The position numbers were made by a program, and so were the translations under genes. Under the pieces are notes generated by a model, which saw only the letters and a program-made list of their open reading frames with translations, was not told the origin of the DNA and did not search any database. From positions 1-42,548 of the forward strand of contig NZ_SIHI01000029.1 in the NCBI RefSeq assembly GCF_007859735.1: a DNA stretch of 42,548 nucleotides, given 5' to 3'. This document shows, one piece after another, positions 16,701-25,646 of the stretch (its first letter is position 1; every line of letters starts with the position of its first letter). Source of the stretch: Thalassoglobus neptunius. GTDB taxonomy: Bacteria; Planctomycetota; Planctomycetia; Planctomycetales; Planctomycetaceae.

Positions 16701-18077
16701 GAAAAAGAGTGCATACCCACTGGTGTCACAATCGGAAACAAGTTTCGCCACAGTGGCTTGAGAATCATCATCAAGCTGGAGCGGCTGTTTCTCTTCGGTG
16801 ATCGTTCTCGGCGCGTCTTCGGCAGTTTCGCCAAATGCAAGAATTGACCCGTCGAGAGTAACAGCGACCAGTTTGTCATCGCCTGCAAGAAGGCGTTCGA
16901 TTCGACCATCAACTGGAATCGCCGCGATTACCTTGGCGTCACTTTGAGGAGTTGGAAGTTGAATGACGGAGATCTCGTTTTCCCCGGCGGCGTAGAGTCG
17001 ATCGCCCGCGAGGATCATGTCTCCGCGACCATCGGACTCGATTTCCCAGAGAAGTTTGTCACCCTCGCCGAACGCCCGAATGACTGGCGTCTCTTCGTTG
17101 ACCATCACTGAGTAGACGATTCCGTCGGCCAGAACCGGCTCGTTAGGCATGAATGCCGTTTTGACGCCACTTTCGATATCGAATGCACGTGTCCCTTTTA
17201 AACGGGTGTGCAAGTAGAACCGCGACTCATCGGCAGCGATGAATGTTCCGCCGGTTCCCTTTCCTCCGGAATTGATCTCGAAGTGCTTGAGGGTTCCTGA
17301 ATCGCGATCAAAAACGGCTGGGACTGATCGTCCACCAGGGACAATGAGGTGATTCTCAGTTGCAACGAGAGCACCTTGTGGAGCGACTCCGGCGAAAGAT
17401 GGAGCGCTGTGTGGTTGCTTGATGTACTGGGCACCGGTGCTGTCATTGAGCCATTGGACTGCTCCGCTTTCGGCATCCAGTGAATAGATGAATGTTCCCA
17501 TCATCGGCCAGATACTGGCAGCGAAGTAAACTGTGTTGTCTCGAATCACAGGGCCGCCGCGTGCTGGCCAGACCGATACAAATCTCTGATTTCCGATCGC
17601 CTTCTGGTTGCTGGGAGCCCCACCGAATTTCCAGATCAATTCCCCTTTGTCTGCGGACACGCAGTACAGGTTTCCGTCATCCGAAGTGAAGTAAACTTTC
17701 CCGTTTGATGCAGCAGGTGGAACGCGTACCGGAGCGTCTGTGAAGAATGTCCACAGTTCATCTCCAGAATCAGCATCGAACGCCACGAACTTGTCGCGGT
17801 CGTTGAATCCCATGAACAAACGACCATCCAGAATGACCGGTTCGAAGACGCGGTCATAGGTCATCATGTCGAGATTGAGAGGGTCGTCCCATGCTTGTTC
17901 GCGTTGCGAATAAACCCGTTTCCAAAGCAGTGTTAATTGCTCGGGGAGTCCATCGGAAGTGGACGCTGAGCGTTGCGCGTCACCTCGCCACATGGGCCAG
18001 TCTGATCCGACGGCACACGGCAGGTTCGTCAACAACAGAAACAGGAAGACCATCAGTGTTGGTTTGGGGATGCTCAT
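13749..18077 (-). CDS. Double PQQ-like beta-propeller protein with inserted methyltransferase-like domain
   Basis: 1442-residue exported protein. Signal peptide (PTLMVFLFLLLTNLPCAVG) is followed by a first PQQ-like propeller (about 25-425, with DWPMWRGDAQRSA and repeated LDAESGAVQW-type blades). A Rossmann-like segment (about 440-595) resembles a class I methyltransferase core (GYALFFGATDESLVMTMAEQ, then AVIDSDSERVERLRSQLDAA). Its cofactor loop reads FGATDE rather than GxGxG, so it is probably non-catalytic. A second propeller (about 600-1130) starts with LGVLWFGGSSNMDVLPRHGH. A jelly-roll/CBM-like domain (about 1190-1345) and a malectin-like tail end the protein. Propeller proteins of this kind are common in planctomycetes; the exact role is unknown, perhaps extracellular binding or scaffolding. 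It is transcribed alone and faces the ABC operon tail to tail. Confidence 0.85.
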   Translation of the reverse strand: MSIPKPTLMVFLFLLLTNLPCAVGSDWPMWRGDAQRSASTSDGLPEQLTLLWKRVYSQREQAWDDPLNLDMMTYDRVFEPVILDGRLFMGFNDRDKFVAFDADSGDELWTFFTDAPVRVPPAASNGKVYFTSDDGNLYCVSADKGELIWKFGGAPSNQKAIGNQRFVSVWPARGGPVIRDNTVYFAASIWPMMGTFIYSLDAESGAVQWLNDSTGAQYIKQPHSAPSFAGVAPQGALVATENHLIVPGGRSVPAVFDRDSGTLKHFEINSGGKGTGGTFIAADESRFYLHTRLKGTRAFDIESGVKTAFMPNEPVLADGIVYSVMVNEETPVIRAFGEGDKLLWEIESDGRGDMILAGDRLYAAGENEISVIQLPTPQSDAKVIAAIPVDGRIERLLAGDDKLVAVTLDGSILAFGETAEDAPRTITEEKQPLQLDDDSQATVAKLVSDCDTSGYALFFGATDESLVMTMAEQPFTQLAVIDSDSERVERLRSQLDAAGLYGRTTAHVGNAQTFLAPSYIAHLIVVGAQQAANASGSEIETIYESVRPYGGTLRLLAEDNHAELAARVQSLNLEQAQVTIDDDFVTVQRIGALPGSADWTHQHGDVANTIKSDDRRVKLPLGVLWFGGSSNMDVLPRHGHGPPEQVVGGRLFIQGMNSLSARDVYTGRVLWKREFEDLGTYDVYYDETYEDTPLDPKYNQVHIPGANGRSTNYVVTDDRIYIVEGSRCHVLDPSSGETIQKLELPMNDSGERPQWGYIGVYEDLLLAGYGFASYRDRLNLKFSSDEELRRNRAGFGSKSLDRAASMSLIAFDRHTGELLWKNDAVHSFWHNGIVAGGGRIYCLDRTPELIAAALRRRGVSNADTYRIASFDAKTGKLNWEITDGVFGTWLGYSEEHDLLLQAGASASDRLYAEVGQGMAVYQADSGDVQWKNDSISYAGPCILHNDWIFTNANSYRESAGAFHLVDGHPKLVANPLTGELQPWKLTRAYGCNTVIASENLLTFRSGAAGFYDLLSESGTGNFGGFKSGCTSNLVVANGVLNAPDYTRTCSCAYQNQTSLALVHMPDLEFWTINPAVGIQETTGRLKDGGINFGAPGDRSDENGVVWLEHPPVAGPSAPINIQLNDDAKIFSHHSTSVGAAEPAWVLASGIENVTDLTIDLNLKQRVDLKSGIPVGHANDDVEEAESGDVSSGSSDLEIVEDGGNQTVGLRFTDIPLARGTTIRSAYLQFTCDEASDVPTSVVITAEATGNAKEFESNSHNVSSRAQTAAKVDWKPEPWTRPGAATEAERTPDLSALIQEIVNREDWKPGNSIALMISGTGKRVAVSSSGRGQKGAARLLIDAEEADDSQGEGAVQRQYELSLYFGLPRNADSNRRRFDVAIGDEVVLHDIALQRNGNADQEAQIHHIKTWAPSDRLKLRFLPKEGQPVLSGIEIHEVVESEE

Positions 18078-18303
18078 TCCGTTTATTCCATTCCACGCTT
18101 ATTGGTGAGTTCGCATCGACAACAGGATGAAGTCTAAACAAGTCAAATGAAGAGAACGTAAACCACATCGTGCGGTTTCTGAAAATGATCTCAAATTCTC
18201 TTTTTGATCAATCTGCGTTCGGCAGCGATTGTGGTCGCATTGCAAGTCCTGTCTAGAATCAAGTGTATCGGCGATTTCACTCAATTGAGAATGCGAGTTC
18301 CAA

Positions 18304-18942
18304 ATGAAGATCCCAATGTTCTATCTGTTCGGTGTCAGTATTTTGGCAATCCTGTGCGTCTCAGCATGGAGTGTTTCTGCACGAGCGGGATATGAATCCG
18401 CACCATACGAGGTCATCGAATCAGACGGAAACATCGAGATTCGAGAGTACCCCGATTTGATGCTCGCTTCAACGCAGTCCGAGGTTGAAAAGCGCGGCCA
18501 GGATGGAAGCTTCATGAAGTTGTTTCGCTACATCAGCGGAGACAACGAAGGGAATCAGAAAATTGAGATGACGACTCCGGTATTTATGGAAGAAGGCGAC
18601 GAGAACTCAAAGGGGAAGATGGGCTTCGTCATTCCGAAGGATGTGAAAGAGGCAGGTGCTCCGGAACCTCAAAATTCGGACGTCTCTATCTCAACGAGAA
18701 AAGGCGGACGTTTCGCCGTGATTCGCTTCTCTGGAATCATGAACACGAAAAAGGCCGACGCTCAGGAAAAGATTCTTCGCGAATGGCTGACGTCCCGCGG
18801 GCTTGATGCGGAAGACTCTGCGGAGCGTGCCGGCTACGATGCCCCCTTCGTCCCCGGCCCTCTTCGTCGTAATGAAATTCTGATTCGGCTGAAACCTGAA
18901 TCGACTTCCGAAAAGTTACCTGAGACAACCGAAGGCAACTAA
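18304..18942 (+). CDS. SOUL-family heme-binding protein, exported
   Basis: 212 residues with a signal peptide (FYLFGVSILAILCVSAWSVS, cleavage near ARA-GYE). The mature part shows the SOUL/HEBP family signatures YEVIESDGNIEIREYPDLML, then FMKLFRYISGDNEGNQKIEM with TTPVFME, and a late LRRNEILIRL strand. The family binds heme or related tetrapyrroles noncovalently in several members (family knowledge). Bacterial exported members are little studied. It stands alone, divergent from the propeller gene with a 226-base shared upstream region, and convergent with the sulfatase gene. Confidence 0.88.
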   Translation: MKIPMFYLFGVSILAILCVSAWSVSARAGYESAPYEVIESDGNIEIREYPDLMLASTQSEVEKRGQDGSFMKLFRYISGDNEGNQKIEMTTPVFMEEGDENSKGKMGFVIPKDVKEAGAPEPQNSDVSISTRKGGRFAVIRFSGIMNTKKADAQEKILREWLTSRGLDAEDSAERAGYDAPFVPGPLRRNEILIRLKPESTSEKLPETTEGN

Positions 18943-19087
18943 GAACCTATTTGAGCAACCACGAAGAGTAGAAATTCATTATTAGCAAAGACACTCTCAC
19001 AGCTTTGATCCAACTTACACCAAAGTCGTGATGTTGAATCATCGCTGCGAGTGAATCAAATTCATTGCACGAATCATCGCAAGTAAA

Positions 19088-20599
19088 CTATTTCGACTTG
19101 GAACGTTTGGGGCTCTCTGAATCTTTGTCGTCGATCGAAATGTGTCTGTCGAACAATTCCCCGAATCGTTGGTAGTCGTTGTAATCAACCGCGTGATTCT
19201 TCCAGTGTTCGAGTTGTTGGTCATACTTCGATCGCATCATTTCGAGGGTTGCAGTACTTTCAGTGCTGGCCGCCAGGTTTCTCAATTCCAGCGGATCGTT
19301 CTGGGTGTCGAATAATTCTTCGGCCGGTTCCATTTCGTCGTCTCCGTACCACCAGTACGTATACTTATACTGTTGAGTCAGGCAACTCAGGCTGTGAGTT
19401 GGGAGCGGACCGTAGACGTTGATAAACGACAACTGTTCGTGTCCACCTTCGTCAGGATTCTCTAAAAGCCCGAGCAAACTCTTCCCGTCCATGTTTGACG
19501 GAATCGGAATCCCTGCCAGTTCGAGGATCGTGGGGGCGAAGTCAATGTTCCCGGTCAATCGATCGCAACGAACCTGTTTTCCGTTGAGAGGACTCTGCGG
19601 GTGGTAGATCAAAAGTGGAACACGAGACGATTCCTCCATCGGAAGGACTTTTGATCCGTATCCGTGTGATCCGCAAATGTATCCGTTGTCGCTCGTAAAG
19701 ATGACAACTGTGTTCTCGACAAGACCTTGCTTCTTCAACTCATCACGGATCATTCCCACAGCGACATCAATTCCGAACGCCTGCTGATGATACTTGGCCA
19801 TCTCGCCATCGTAATCGGCGTCGTAGTTCCAATCTGTGAAGCGGGGATACTGTCGTCCCCGCTTGCTTTGAGCTGAGAGATGCTCGCCAAATTCTCGGCC
19901 GAAGTTTTCTGGTTTCGTGAACTCTTTGCCCTGGTAGATGTGGTCGAATCGGGGATCAGGAGTTGCTGGCTTGTGCGGAGCTTTGAAGCTGATCGACAGG
20001 CAGAATGGCCGGTTCTGACTCGCAGCTTCACGGATGACATCTTGTCCGAAGGCAGCGTATGACAATGTTGAATGAGGATATTCTTTGGCATACTTCTGCA
20101 TCGACTCATTCTTAGCGGTCTGGTAGTTGGTTTGGCCGGGCCCTCCTCCCCAAGAATCGAAGTCGTCTTCGCAGAGTCCCTTGCCTTCAACCTTGATTCC
20201 AAACTTCCCCGCAAACGCTGTGAGATAACCCGCCTCACGTAAGAGCACTGGATAAGACTTCGCCCAGACGTCGGGGTGCATGTCTCCATGAGTAAAATTA
20301 CAACCGGTTTTATATTCATACATCCCGGTAAAGACGTTTGCCCGACTCGCCATGCAGATCGCAGTCGTGTTGTAATGCTTGTCGAACAGGACGCCATCCT
20401 GAGCGAGTCGATCGAGATTCGGTGTCTGAACATCCTCGTTTCCGTAGCATCCGACAGAGTAAGTGCACTGGTCGTCAGCGAAGAGGAAAACAATGTTCGG
20501 ACGCGTGTCGGTCTCCTCAGCCCGGCAGTCGAGTTGAAGAAAATTCGTGGAGAGAATCATCAGCGCGACAGCGAGATGGAATCGAAGAGAATTGAGCAT
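19088..20599 (-). CDS. Sulfatase (alkaline phosphatase superfamily), exported
   Basis: About 503 residues from ATG at 20599, which puts the signal peptide ([17 protein letters not shown]) at the N-terminus; the frame is also open to ATG at 20638. Sulfatase features in order: [12 protein letters not shown] metal site, the active-site motif C-M-A-S-R in [14 protein letters not shown], the [14 protein letters not shown] region, [17 protein letters not shown] and the substrate-contact [15 protein letters not shown]. The modifiable cysteine is converted to formylglycine in this family, but the usual proline of CxPSR is alanine here. The C-terminal [10 protein letters not shown] and [20 protein letters not shown] segments are typical of planctomycete sulfatases. 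The substrate cannot be told from sequence. It is the last gene of a run of four exported proteins on this strand. Confidence 0.9.
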   Translation of the reverse strand: MLNSLRFHLAVALMILSTNFLQLDCRAEETDTRPNIVFLFADDQCTYSVGCYGNEDVQTPNLDRLAQDGVLFDKHYNTTAICMASRANVFTGMYEYKTGCNFTHGDMHPDVWAKSYPVLLREAGYLTAFAGKFGIKVEGKGLCEDDFDSWGGGPGQTNYQTAKNESMQKYAKEYPHSTLSYAAFGQDVIREAASQNRPFCLSISFKAPHKPATPDPRFDHIYQGKEFTKPENFGREFGEHLSAQSKRGRQYPRFTDWNYDADYDGEMAKYHQQAFGIDVAVGMIRDELKKQGLVENTVVIFTSDNGYICGSHGYGSKVLPMEESSRVPLLIYHPQSPLNGKQVRCDRLTGNIDFAPTILELAGIPIPSNMDGKSLLGLLENPDEGGHEQLSFINVYGPLPTHSLSCLTQQYKYTYWWYGDDEMEPAEELFDTQNDPLELRNLAASTESTATLEMMRSKYDQQLEHWKNHAVDYNDYQRFGELFDRHISIDDKDSESPKRSKSK

Positions 20600-20757
20600 T
20601 TCGAGCGACTCACTTTGGATGGACGAGACGTTGATCATCGTTGCATATCTTTATTCATGATGCTTAACGACTCAAAGCATACATTGAAATGGACTTCGCG
20701 CACACACAAGAGTGATCCGCACCAAAACCATTCACTGCTGGTCAGAGAGGCCACTCT

Positions 20758-23700
20758 TTAGAAGCCACCTTCGGGTTGGAAGACTCCTTCTCCGTTCAGC
20801 GATTGCAATTCGACTCGGAGGCCGGTTTGCCGTTTCTCGCGATCAATCGAGAAGACGAGTAAACAGCGTCCTTTGGCGAGTTCAATCGGAGCATCAACGT
20901 CGTTAACTTCGGATCCGTCAATCCAGAGGGCGAGACCTTTGGATGAGTTAAGTTTCAGTTGTGCATTTCCCGGAACGAGAACATTCACAGTGCCGCGAAG
21001 AAAGACTTTTCCGTCGGTTGTGTAGTCGTCGAGCGGGAGTTCTCCGTTAACTTTGCTGTATGCGGTTGTCCACTCAGCGTCACTGCTTGGAACGTCATCA
21101 GATTCGTCACTGGTCACGACTTGCCACTTTCGAATGACTGGACTTTCGTCATTGGCATATGGACCCGGTTTGCCGAGTTCAGATAGAAACTTCACGAGGT
21201 CGAGAAACTCTTGACGGTCCCGCAACTGGTCTGCAAGCCCCCCTGGCATGAGAGACGTCGAAGGAACCTCATCTTCGATGTCGCTTGTCGCAATTCTGAT
21301 TTCCTTTCCAGATTCGGAAGAGTCGCGGATAATGACTTCATCTTCATTTCGGAAAGTGACGATTCCGGTAAGCACCTTGCCAGTCGCGAGGAGAAACGTG
21401 CGGGCTTCGTAATGTTCAGCGATCGCGGCATTGGGCTCAAGGATCGATTGAACGAGATACTTCGTTTTCGCTGCCGCCCCAACTCCCACAAGATTCGGAC
21501 CGATCTCCGCACCGGCGGAACCGATTGCGTGGCAACGTGTGCAGGCAGTACTCATACGTCGATAGATAAGCTCCCCTCTCGCTGGATCTCCAGATTTCTC
21601 AGCTTCCAAAGCGAGTCCATCGATATCCTCTGCGAGCAGCATAGCGGTCAGCGATTCTTCGGGTTTCAACGTCGAGAAGAGGTCGACGAGTTCACCGGGA
21701 AGCAATCCCGTCTCTCGATGAAAACTGCTGACGCTGGCTAGAAACTCTGGGTGAATTTTGACATCTTGCAGTTCTTCACTTAACAGTCGTCCGCCATTTT
21801 GACGGAGCAACAGGAATTTAATGAGTCTCGCAGCGTCCACGTGTTGTGGATCTTCCTCGAATAAATTCGCCGCTGCGGCAACACCTTGAGTGAGATCGAC
21901 TTGAGCAATCCCGGCGACAGCCGCGTAGCGAGTATCGATGTCTCCGGTTTCTATCAGGTCGAGAAGTGGCTTTTCATAACGATTCTTACTGGTGGTAGAG
22001 AGAGCCACGGCCAGAGCCAGTTTCACGTCAAAGCGAACGTCATCATTCTGCAGCATCGAGAGTTCGTCTCGACCGGCGATCCGCCAGCTTCCGAGTGTCT
22101 CCGCTGTACGAATTGCAATGGATTCGTTTTCGTGAGCGATTAGTTTTCTTAAGCCGCGAAACTCTCTTCGAAGCGATCTCGAAGCATCACGAGTCGACAT
22201 TTGCTGCAACGTTTCGAGCATTGCGATCGTCGCTGTTTCGGACTTTAACCCTCCATCGCGACTTAAAGCGTTCACCACTGCTATTAAGTCGTCGTCACTC
22301 CCCTCTCTTTGCAGTTGTGACTGAATCGACGCGGTGTCCGGATCTGAGGGGGACTCATCGTTGAGATACTCTCGAAGACGGCGTTGGAAACCCAACCCTG
22401 CATTCCGTTCCACGAAATCGCGATGTGTGGACTTCGCAAACCGCAACTTGCCAGCATCAAGAAGAGGTTGCCAATAGGGTTCGAGAGCGGCCATTGTTTG
22501 TGGGAGTGCCTGGTCAAGGACCGGATCACCTGGATGGTCGAGCGAATTGAGAGCAGCCAGAAATGCATCGGCGCGCGGAATGAATCCCGCAGATAGAACC
22601 GCTTCCATTCGAGTACGAGGAAACGGATCGGCCGCTGCCACAGCGATCATTCCGACTGGATCGGACAACTCACTGTGCCAGTAGCGAATCACTCTTGCAC
22701 CCGCACTCCTTGCGTGACCATCGTTCGCTGCGAGGACACGCTTCAAAATATCTTCGCTGACACGCTCGACATTTTGGCAAGCCCACATCGCTTCCACGAT
22801 CTGATGGTCATAGTTGGGATCGTCACGATCCAGCGATTCGACCCAGAGTTCCAAACCAGCCAGAACCTCGTCTGGGTCGCGTTCGCTCAATTCTTTCCTC
22901 GCTTGATGGCGAGTCCAGGCTTCCTCGCTCTTCAGGTTTTCAATGAGTTCCTCAATCGAGATGCCGACCAACTTCGGTTTGGAAGCCAGCGGTCTTTCTT
23001 TGTGAGTGATTCTCCAGATTCGCCCGTGATCGTGATCGTGATCGCGGCGAGGATCTCGAAAGTCGTGCTGTGCGTGGTTGATGATCGAGTTGTACCAGTC
23101 GGCAACATAGATCGCTCCGTCTGGGCCGATCTTGACATCGACCGGACGAAAATTCGGATGACGCGAACTGATCAACGGCTCCAGCACATTCGCGCGAAAT
23201 CCCGCCCCATCTTCGATGAGTTGATACCGCACAACGGTCCGGCTTTTAAAGCGACCCGTCAGCAACTGCCCACGCAGATCGTCGCCCACATGCGTTCCCG
23301 TCGCGAGATCACCGCCACATTGTTTCTCAGTACTGATAAGCGGTTGGACCCGAACCGCTTCGCCACTGTTTCCTGTCGCGGGAGAGAGATACATGATGCG
23401 CGGATTATTGACCATAAACGACTGGCCCCAACGATCGAAAACATGGCCCCACGGATTTCCTCCGGTTCCCCGGCAGAACATCCTTAACTCAAGCGTGCGG
23501 GGATTAAACTGATACACACCACCATTAAAATTTCGAAGCACTCCGTATTGTGTTTCAACTTGAGCGTGCAGAAAAATTCCTTCCTGAAAGTAAATCCATC
23601 CACCGGGACCACGACGCCACGCACTGATGGAATGGTGGCTGTCCTCGATTCCGAACCCGGTCAGCACAAGTTCTTTCACGTCGGCAACATCATCTTCATC

Positions 23701-24177
23701 GGTGTCTTTCAGGAAAAAGACATCCGGAGACTGAGCGACGTAGCAACCGCCGTTGGCTAGTTCAATTCCCGTCGGAAGATAAAGACCGTCAGCGAAGACT
23801 GTCGATTTATCTGCGACCCCGTCGTCGTCGGTGTCTTCGAGGATGATGATTTTATCGTTTGCAACTTCGCCGGGTTTCAGTTGCGGATAGGCCCACGAAC
23901 ATGCGACCCACAACCGCCCGCGCGAGTCCCAGTGCATATGCACCGGGTTCGCAAACATCGGATCGGCCGCGAAGAGATTGACCTGATAGTCAGGGAGCAG
24001 ATCGAACGTTGCAAGTTGCGATGCGGGATCATGATTGTTCATCAGATCGATATCCGCACCCTTCAGATTGGCTGATTTAATACCAGCGGCATCTTGAGCG
24101 AATGCGACTGCTGCGAGACCGAACTCCACGAGCAGCAGCAGAACGGGTACGACCAACGTGTGTGATGTTCGATTCAT
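20758..24177 (-). CDS. PVC-type membrane-bound dehydrogenase with HEAT repeats and cytochrome c site
   Basis: About 1139 residues from ATG at 24177, chosen because it begins directly at the signal peptide (HTLVVPVLLLLVEFGLAAVA); the open frame extends 28 codons further. Order: PVC dehydrogenase-like propeller (about 55-410, with PDYQVNLFAADPMFANPVHM and GPDGAIYVADWYNSI), helical HEAT-like repeats (about 430-840), a cytochrome c-like domain with C879-T-R-C882-H, its following GPNLVGVG loop and GIVTFRNEDEVIIRDSSE, and a C-terminal beta domain (about 1010-1139). The family (TIGR02604-like, known from Planctomycetes and Verrucomicrobia) is a presumed sugar or alcohol dehydrogenase, but substrates are not established. 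Its neighbours encode a sulfatase, an SGNH-like and a ThuA-like protein. Confidence 0.9.
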   Translation of the reverse strand: MNRTSHTLVVPVLLLLVEFGLAAVAFAQDAAGIKSANLKGADIDLMNNHDPASQLATFDLLPDYQVNLFAADPMFANPVHMHWDSRGRLWVACSWAYPQLKPGEVANDKIIILEDTDDDGVADKSTVFADGLYLPTGIELANGGCYVAQSPDVFFLKDTDEDDVADVKELVLTGFGIEDSHHSISAWRRGPGGWIYFQEGIFLHAQVETQYGVLRNFNGGVYQFNPRTLELRMFCRGTGGNPWGHVFDRWGQSFMVNNPRIMYLSPATGNSGEAVRVQPLISTEKQCGGDLATGTHVGDDLRGQLLTGRFKSRTVVRYQLIEDGAGFRANVLEPLISSRHPNFRPVDVKIGPDGAIYVADWYNSIINHAQHDFRDPRRDHDHDHGRIWRITHKERPLASKPKLVGISIEELIENLKSEEAWTRHQARKELSERDPDEVLAGLELWVESLDRDDPNYDHQIVEAMWACQNVERVSEDILKRVLAANDGHARSAGARVIRYWHSELSDPVGMIAVAAADPFPRTRMEAVLSAGFIPRADAFLAALNSLDHPGDPVLDQALPQTMAALEPYWQPLLDAGKLRFAKSTHRDFVERNAGLGFQRRLREYLNDESPSDPDTASIQSQLQREGSDDDLIAVVNALSRDGGLKSETATIAMLETLQQMSTRDASRSLRREFRGLRKLIAHENESIAIRTAETLGSWRIAGRDELSMLQNDDVRFDVKLALAVALSTTSKNRYEKPLLDLIETGDIDTRYAAVAGIAQVDLTQGVAAAANLFEEDPQHVDAARLIKFLLLRQNGGRLLSEELQDVKIHPEFLASVSSFHRETGLLPGELVDLFSTLKPEESLTAMLLAEDIDGLALEAEKSGDPARGELIYRRMSTACTRCHAIGSAGAEIGPNLVGVGAAAKTKYLVQSILEPNAAIAEHYEARTFLLATGKVLTGIVTFRNEDEVIIRDSSESGKEIRIATSDIEDEVPSTSLMPGGLADQLRDRQEFLDLVKFLSELGKPGPYANDESPVIRKWQVVTSDESDDVPSSDAEWTTAYSKVNGELPLDDYTTDGKVFLRGTVNVLVPGNAQLKLNSSKGLALWIDGSEVNDVDAPIELAKGRCLLVFSIDREKRQTGLRVELQSLNGEGVFQPEGGF

Positions 24178-24314
24178 GTTTGTTATCGGTGCTTCGTTAA
24201 AGCATGTTGCATTTGCGTGGGCACTTACTTGGATCAAGTTTATGGTCTTCGACTTCGACAATCGTGTCGATTCACAACAAGCGATTGAGGAGGCGTTGCT
24301 GGGTTTATGATCTT

Positions 24315-25559
24315 TTAGTCAGGAATGCGTGAAAGACACCAATCTCGTGTTTTGAGCTCGGTTCCATCACGTAGCTTGTTGTCGAGAGCATTGGCAAGAC
24401 GGTTGAATTCGAGAACTTCCTGCGGCAGTGCCCGACCACTTGGCGAGGAGCGACGTTCTCCGACGATGTGAACCTGATTCAGTGCTTTCCAGCTATAAGT
24501 AAATTGCAGGTTCTTGTCGTTAACACGTGAACGGAAACGATCCATCTCCTGATGTGCTGGAGAAGAATCGATGGCGACTCCTTGTGCCCAGGCTTCGGCC
24601 GTTGCCAGCACCACTGGTTCTTCATTGATTGTCAATTGATAATTTCCGGGGCGAAGATTTTCGACAATCAGTTGATCACGAAGGAATTCAAGTTGTGGAG
24701 GCAGCGGTTGATCCGTTGGAGGTCGCAATCGGGGAGGAGTCAGTTCCTGGACCCGGAAGCAGATCTCGGAGTCGTCGGTCGACAAGTCGGTGATGGCGAC
24801 ACCCTGTGAGTCCAGAGCTTGCGTCGATGCATCGATTCGCAACGTCCAGGATTGTGAGTTTTGAGGACGATCCTCTGCAATCAATTGATTCAAGAACGTG
24901 TTGCTCATCGCCCAGAATCCGTAGGCGTTGAGGTGAATTCCGTTGTTCGTCAGATTGGGGCCTTCCGACTCGTCCATGAGATATTGGGACATCTCGAAGA
25001 GATCGACGAAGTGAAGATTGGCTTCTTTCGCCACTTCTTGCATCGCCCATCGATAATCGCTGAGGTCCCGGTTTCTTTGATCGCACTCAGGTGTCAGGCT
25101 GCCATGATCTTCGCAGGCAATTGGCGAAACGAGGATGATTCGAACCGGTGATTTTCCGTTATAGACTTGCCCTGAATAGGAAGCGATTAAGTTCTTTAAC
25201 TGGGTTTTAAAGTCTTCGAGACCCGCTTCGCCTGCAAAAGACTCGCCCATTCCAAAACAGGCGATAATCACATCCGTCTTGTGTTCTCGGAGTGTTGTTT
25301 CTTCAGTTGGAAATCCGGTCGGGCGATCACGCGCGGAAACCATATCGCCACCCCAGCCGAGGTTGCGAATGCTCACCGGGTCTTTACCTGTGTGCTGTAA
25401 GAGCAACGTCTCCAGATAGCCATGGATCCGAAGCTGATCGGCGAATGTATTCCCGATGATGGCAATCCGATCACCCGGTTGAATCGGAGATTCAGATGCC
25501 GCTGCGGAAGTGGCGAAGAGACAGATCAAAAATGTGCGAATGAAGGGAGATCTGAGCAT
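24315..25559 (-). CDS. SGNH/GDSL-fold protein with altered catalytic residues
   Basis: About 414 residues from ATG at 25559, where a signal peptide starts (RTFLICLFATSAAASE); an upstream start at 25625 would add 22 residues. The fold is that of planctomycete SGNH-hydrolase-like proteins: block I RIAIIGNTFADQL, block II RNLGWGGD, block III ACFGMGESFAG, and block V LTNNGIHLNAYGF. The expected nucleophile serine is threonine (T38), the block III asparagine is glycine (G105), and the aspartate of DxxH is asparagine (N206), with H209 kept. The protein may thus be a non-hydrolytic binding protein or use a different mechanism (inference). It lies between the ThuA-like and PVC dehydrogenase genes, on the same strand. 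Confidence 0.8.
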   Translation of the reverse strand: MLRSPFIRTFLICLFATSAAASESPIQPGDRIAIIGNTFADQLRIHGYLETLLLQHTGKDPVSIRNLGWGGDMVSARDRPTGFPTEETTLREHKTDVIIACFGMGESFAGEAGLEDFKTQLKNLIASYSGQVYNGKSPVRIILVSPIACEDHGSLTPECDQRNRDLSDYRWAMQEVAKEANLHFVDLFEMSQYLMDESEGPNLTNNGIHLNAYGFWAMSNTFLNQLIAEDRPQNSQSWTLRIDASTQALDSQGVAITDLSTDDSEICFRVQELTPPRLRPPTDQPLPPQLEFLRDQLIVENLRPGNYQLTINEEPVVLATAEAWAQGVAIDSSPAHQEMDRFRSRVNDKNLQFTYSWKALNQVHIVGERRSSPSGRALPQEVLEFNRLANALDNKLRDGTELKTRDWCLSRIPD

Positions 25560-25646
25560 GAATCTGGAGTCATTCCGATTGCTTGATTGAAGAAGGAGCG
25601 ATCGACACAAGAAGAACCGCCACAAGAGAAGTGGTGCGTCCTGTTC

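Noticed and set aside
22675-23487. 270-codon plus-strand frame inside the PVC dehydrogenase gene
   Set aside because: Antisense shadow; the real gene shows clear family motifs throughout this stretch.
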